Positions 60,780 to 64,000 of a stretch of 64,000 nt of DNA are shown piece after piece. A program made the position numbers and the translations under genes. Numbering within the stretch: the first letter of the stretch is position 1; every line of letters begins with the position of its first letter. This DNA is from Loxodes magnus (taxonomy: Eukaryota > Ciliophora > Karyorelictea > Loxodida > Loxodidae): positions 2,046,001-2,110,000 of the forward strand of contig CAMPDV010000005.1 of assembly GCA_946699065.1 (NCBI GenBank). Direction: 5' to 3'. A model generated the notes under the pieces. It searched no databases. It saw only the letters and a list, made by a program, of their open reading frames with translations, and was not told the origin of the DNA.

Positions 60780-61640
60780 ATTAATTTCAAAAATTTATTC
60801 AGATTATTTATTCTACCTAAATTAGAATATGGTGCTGAAATAATTCCATATAGTATACAAACTGGAATAACAAAGGTGAAAAATTAAATACATGTAAGTT
60901 AACGATAATTTATAAGATAATATATGAAAATGCCATAAGCATCTTGAAATGAGTTACAACACATAGATTTTAACTGACTTGGATTTGAATAAATAACTGC
61001 AAAAAGATATTTTAAATTTTATAGAAAACTAAATGACTTATATAATCAATAGTAATAATCTAAGAATAAAGATGAAAAGTTTATCCAATTATTCTAAATA
61101 AGTTAAAAAATAAGACTTAGAAAAAGAAATAAATTAAAAAAATGTAAAAGAAATTTAAAGTAGATTTAAAAGCTTTATAAAATCTAAATATGATGTAATT
61201 CGATAAAAAAATTGATGTAAAAATTAAAAAACACTTTTTTAATTAAACATTTTAAAGAATAACAAAGACAACAAAAAAAAGAAAAAAAAATGATCACAGC
61301 AAAAATTATAGCAAAGTAATGCAAAAATGTAGAAAAATTCCCAATTATAACCTACTTTTTATTGAACAAAGAGAAAATGCAATCATCAAAATTAATATTC
61401 AGACTGAGAACCTAACTACTTTTTTTTAGAAATGATCTTCAAGAAAGACATATTCCTTAAGAATATGATTAATGCTTATGTCAAGAAAAAGAGACATTCT
61501 AACACATATTCAAATATAAATACTACCAAGCAAGTATAGATAATATTAAAACCTAAATAGATAAAATTATTAAAAGCAAAAATAAAGCGTAAAATAATAT
61601 AAACTAAGAAAATCTTTATGAAAATATAGAACAAGAGCTC
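60780..61640 (+). pseudogene. C-terminal part of a LINE-type reverse transcriptase, decayed
   Basis: The first frame has LFRLFILPKLEYGAEIIPY, the segment just after the RT palm in non-LTR elements. The thumb follows (RQFIRQYMKMPQASWNELQH, then LGFEQITAKRYFKFYRKL), with TGA read as Trp. Further on, LIFRLRTQLLFFRNDL and CLCQEKETFQHIFKYKYY correspond to the LINE C-terminal R-L-R-T-G ... C-x-C-x-x-x-E-T-x-x-H block, here with Gln for Gly and the last Cys replaced. At least two frameshifts and missing palm motifs mean it is inactive. It may be ORF2 of the same family whose ORF1 is the Gag-like copy at 59523. Confidence 0.7.
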
Positions 61641-61743
61641 TTAGAATATAATTAAAACATAATAAATTAAATATTTTGCAAAAAAGACTATATGACTCAA
61701 ATTGATAGAATAATAAAATCTACATGAAGCAGAATAAAATAAA

Positions 61744-61812
61744 CATGAAAATAAATATATTCTTTCTAAAACTTAATGAAAATAAATATATTCTTTCTAA
61801 AACTTAATGAAA
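61744..61812. repeat. 31-bp tandem duplication
   Basis: Two exact copies of a unit beginning ATGAAAATAAATATATTCTT and ending AAAACTTA, plus the start of a third. Confidence 0.92.
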
Positions 61813-63860
61813 ATAAGACAAGTAAGTCTAATCTTAATGAGACAAGAAGAAATACTACAACATTTTCAAGAGTACTTAAAAGTAGAAGTGTATTGGGTTT
61901 AGACATAAAACTCCAAAGCTATTAAGCAAACTATATTATTTTTAATTTAATTTAATTTAATCTAAATTTTAAATTTAATGATTAAGAGGTTTTGAAATTA
62001 ATATTTTTGAAGCTTATTTGTCATATTTTATAAATGTCATTAATCGTTCTTATCTGATATAAAATTTTTCCTTGATTTTTTTTTGGAAAATAAAATAAAA
62101 TAATGATGATTGATTATTCAGATAATGTTAATGATTCTTAAATAAAAAAATTTCAGATAACTATTTATTTTTATTTTTGATTTAAAATTGATTATTAAAA
62201 TTTAAATAAATAGTAAAGTCTTAAATAAGTAGAAAATTCTGCATGCCTTACTTAACCTTCCTTTAATTTTATTATATAATATTTCCTCATATGATTTAAT
62301 TGACTTTGATGTCCATAATAAGATGATTCTTGTAAAAGCATGATATAAACTGATATTTATTCTTAAAATGATTAAATTCCATCATTAGAATTTTTTAATT
62401 TTAATTATTAAAATTTTATAAATTAAGAATAACTCACATTGGATATTGTGTTTATGTTAATTATATTTCTAGTCTAATTTATAACTTTGATTTTTCCTTC
62501 CTTTTAAAAAATAAGGAGACTAAATTGAATATTAAGTTTTTTTCTATGAAAGAAGATAATAGGAAAATATGAGAAAATAAAAATATTTTATTTATAACAC
62601 TATTTATTTGATTAGTTTCCAGATATATGAAAGTATTTATAATAACAATTCTATATTTTTATCTAGAAACTTTTTTCTTTTATTTTTTATTTAAAACGAA
62701 AAATTATAAATAAAATTAAATAAATTTCTTGGAATATTCTAAAAATTTATTTATTATTAAATAAAAAATCATTTTTAGTGAACCTTCTATATTAGAATGA
62801 TTTTAAAATTTATTTCATTTTATTTTTTTAAACTATATCAATCATATAATTTAATGGCCAATACAGCAAAATTAAGTTTAACTCCTTTAATTTTTCAATT
62901 TATTAACTAAAAGAATAAAATTGAAAACTTATATAAATTAAAAAATGAAAAAATCATTTTTGATGACAAAAATTATTTTAATTTATTTAAAAAATTAAAA
63001 TAATGATAAAGCATTATACTTTTATAATGGCATAAAATCTAATAATTAAAGATGATAATCTGTCTATTGACTTTCCTAAAATTAACTATCTTATAATTAT
63101 TTCTTTTATACATTTTTTATTTATTTTTTGCGAAAAAATTACTTAAAAAGAAAGTTTATTTAACGATAGCTTAGTTTCACTTATAGCATTTTATAAATTA
63201 TCTATCTAAGATTAAATAAAGAATAATAAAGTTAAATGACTAGAAATCTAACTTATTATAAATCTTAGAATCAATTTATCCATCAAAATAAATTTATGAA
63301 TTCTATCCATAAAATAGTTTAGAAAATATCTTAATCTAATTAAGAATTTAATATTCATAGTATAAATAAAATAATTAAAAAGCTTATATTGCTAATAAAA
63401 TTTATTTTAAGTACATTAAATCAAATAAGAGCATCTTAAAATTAATTTATACTACAAAAATTCAGAATTATAATAAACTTTTACTGAGAAATTTAATAAA
63501 AAGTAAAAATTTAGTTATGTAAATGAAATTTAAATTTGTATTAAGATATATTAAAAATTTAAATATTTAGATAAAATAAACATAAATATTCATTATTTTT
63601 AGAAACAACTGAGGATAGATGTATTCATAAAATACAACTAACTCTTTAAAATCTCAAGTAAAAATTTATTGAATGAACTTAAAAGAAGGAAAAAGATTAA
63701 GAATTAGTTTTAGATAAATTTAAATTGAAAACTTAATTTTAAAGTCTTAATTGATATATTTTTGCCTAAAATTTGCAAAGTGACTTGATGCTTAAACTAA
63801 AGATAAAATTGTTCAATTATCTTTAAATTTTAAAACTATAAAAATTATATTAATTTAAAT
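61813..63860. other. AT-rich DNA
   Basis: About 2 kb without recognised genes. The first 100 bp (plus strand, Lys/Arg/Ser-rich frame) may be trailing sequence of the reverse transcriptase relic. Confidence 0.4.
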
Positions 63861-64000
63861 TAAATTAAATCATTAAAATAACTGTTCGCCTTCCGGCTTA
63901 ATTTAAGTTTTAAATGTATAAAATCTCCGTTCCTGCATGTTTTGTCCTTGTGCTCTTTTTCCTGGACTTCTCTCTTTTTAATAGTCTGAGTTAAGAATTT
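63861..64000 (-). pseudogene. 3' end of another Gag-like element copy, runs off the right edge
   Basis: Nearly identical to the 3' end of the copy at 57791-58631: plus-strand CATTAAAATAACTGTTCGCC, GGCTTAATTTAAGTTTTAAA and AAAATCTCCGTTCCTGCATG. The simple-sequence tail lies at 63861-63875. The rest of the element lies outside the window. Confidence 0.8.

Noticed and set aside
1-64000. Tetrahymena or Paramecium as source
   Set aside because: They read TAA/TAG as Gln but TGA only as stop; the kinase, receptor and zinc knuckles here contain many in-frame TGA, and 17-nt introns do not fit Tetrahymena.
1-64000. Telomere repeats, rRNA genes or CRISPR arrays
   Set aside because: Looked for and not seen in the window.

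Overview
The window is about 80 percent A+T and looks like nuclear DNA of a ciliate, most probably a karyorelictean such as Loxodes. The reason is the genetic code. Four genes with recognisable or clearly coding sequence only stay open if TAA and TAG are read as Gln and most TGA as Trp, and each complete gene then ends at a TGA. TGA occupies Trp-like positions in a kinase domain, in a receptor and inside CCHC zinc knuckles. TAA/TAG = Gln with TGA = Trp or stop is the published karyorelict code; Condylostoma is the main alternative. The citrate synthase gene at the left edge has introns of only 17 and 19 nt. Because only TGA can stop translation, long open frames occur by chance in the AT-rich DNA, so openness alone was not accepted as evidence; I required codon-like composition, motifs or copies elsewhere.

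Layout. 1-612 (minus): 5' part of citrate synthase. 3312-3884 (minus): small N-myristoylation-type protein with a possible LRAT/NlpC-like His...Asn-Cys arrangement. 4.2-9.8 kb: decayed retroelement pieces. 10180: tRNA-Ile. 12.1-12.6 kb: isolated GC-rich structured island. 15037-19188 (minus): large receptor with a Venus-flytrap-like ligand-binding region and a multi-pass membrane domain. 23.1 kb: a tRNA with an odd anticodon loop. 24.3-25.7 kb: minisatellite and repeat pieces. 26578-32811 (plus): protein of about 2077 residues with a kinase domain and MORN repeats. 35233: tRNA-Glu. 35.3-40.2 kb: very AT-rich DNA without visible genes. 43080-46505 (minus): a pseudokinase of about 1141 residues.

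From 41.9 kb to the right edge the window is dominated by one dispersed family of Gag-like proteins: an N-terminal motif, a coiled coil and a CCHC zinc knuckle. There are about a dozen copies in both orientations, most frameshifted or truncated and one apparently intact (54432-55343). Two fragments carry non-LTR (LINE-type) reverse transcriptase motifs (4.2-4.7 kb and 60.8-61.6 kb). A short conserved motif with a small hairpin recurs at seven places and in two cases forms the 5' leader of a Gag-like element. Decayed tRNA copies lie just downstream of two Gag-like copies, which suggests a retroelement family associated with tRNA loci.

The host genes do not form an operon and their functions are unrelated: central metabolism, sensing, and two signalling kinases. 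The most interesting material is the UGA decoding, the very short introns and the retroelement family with its shared terminal motif.
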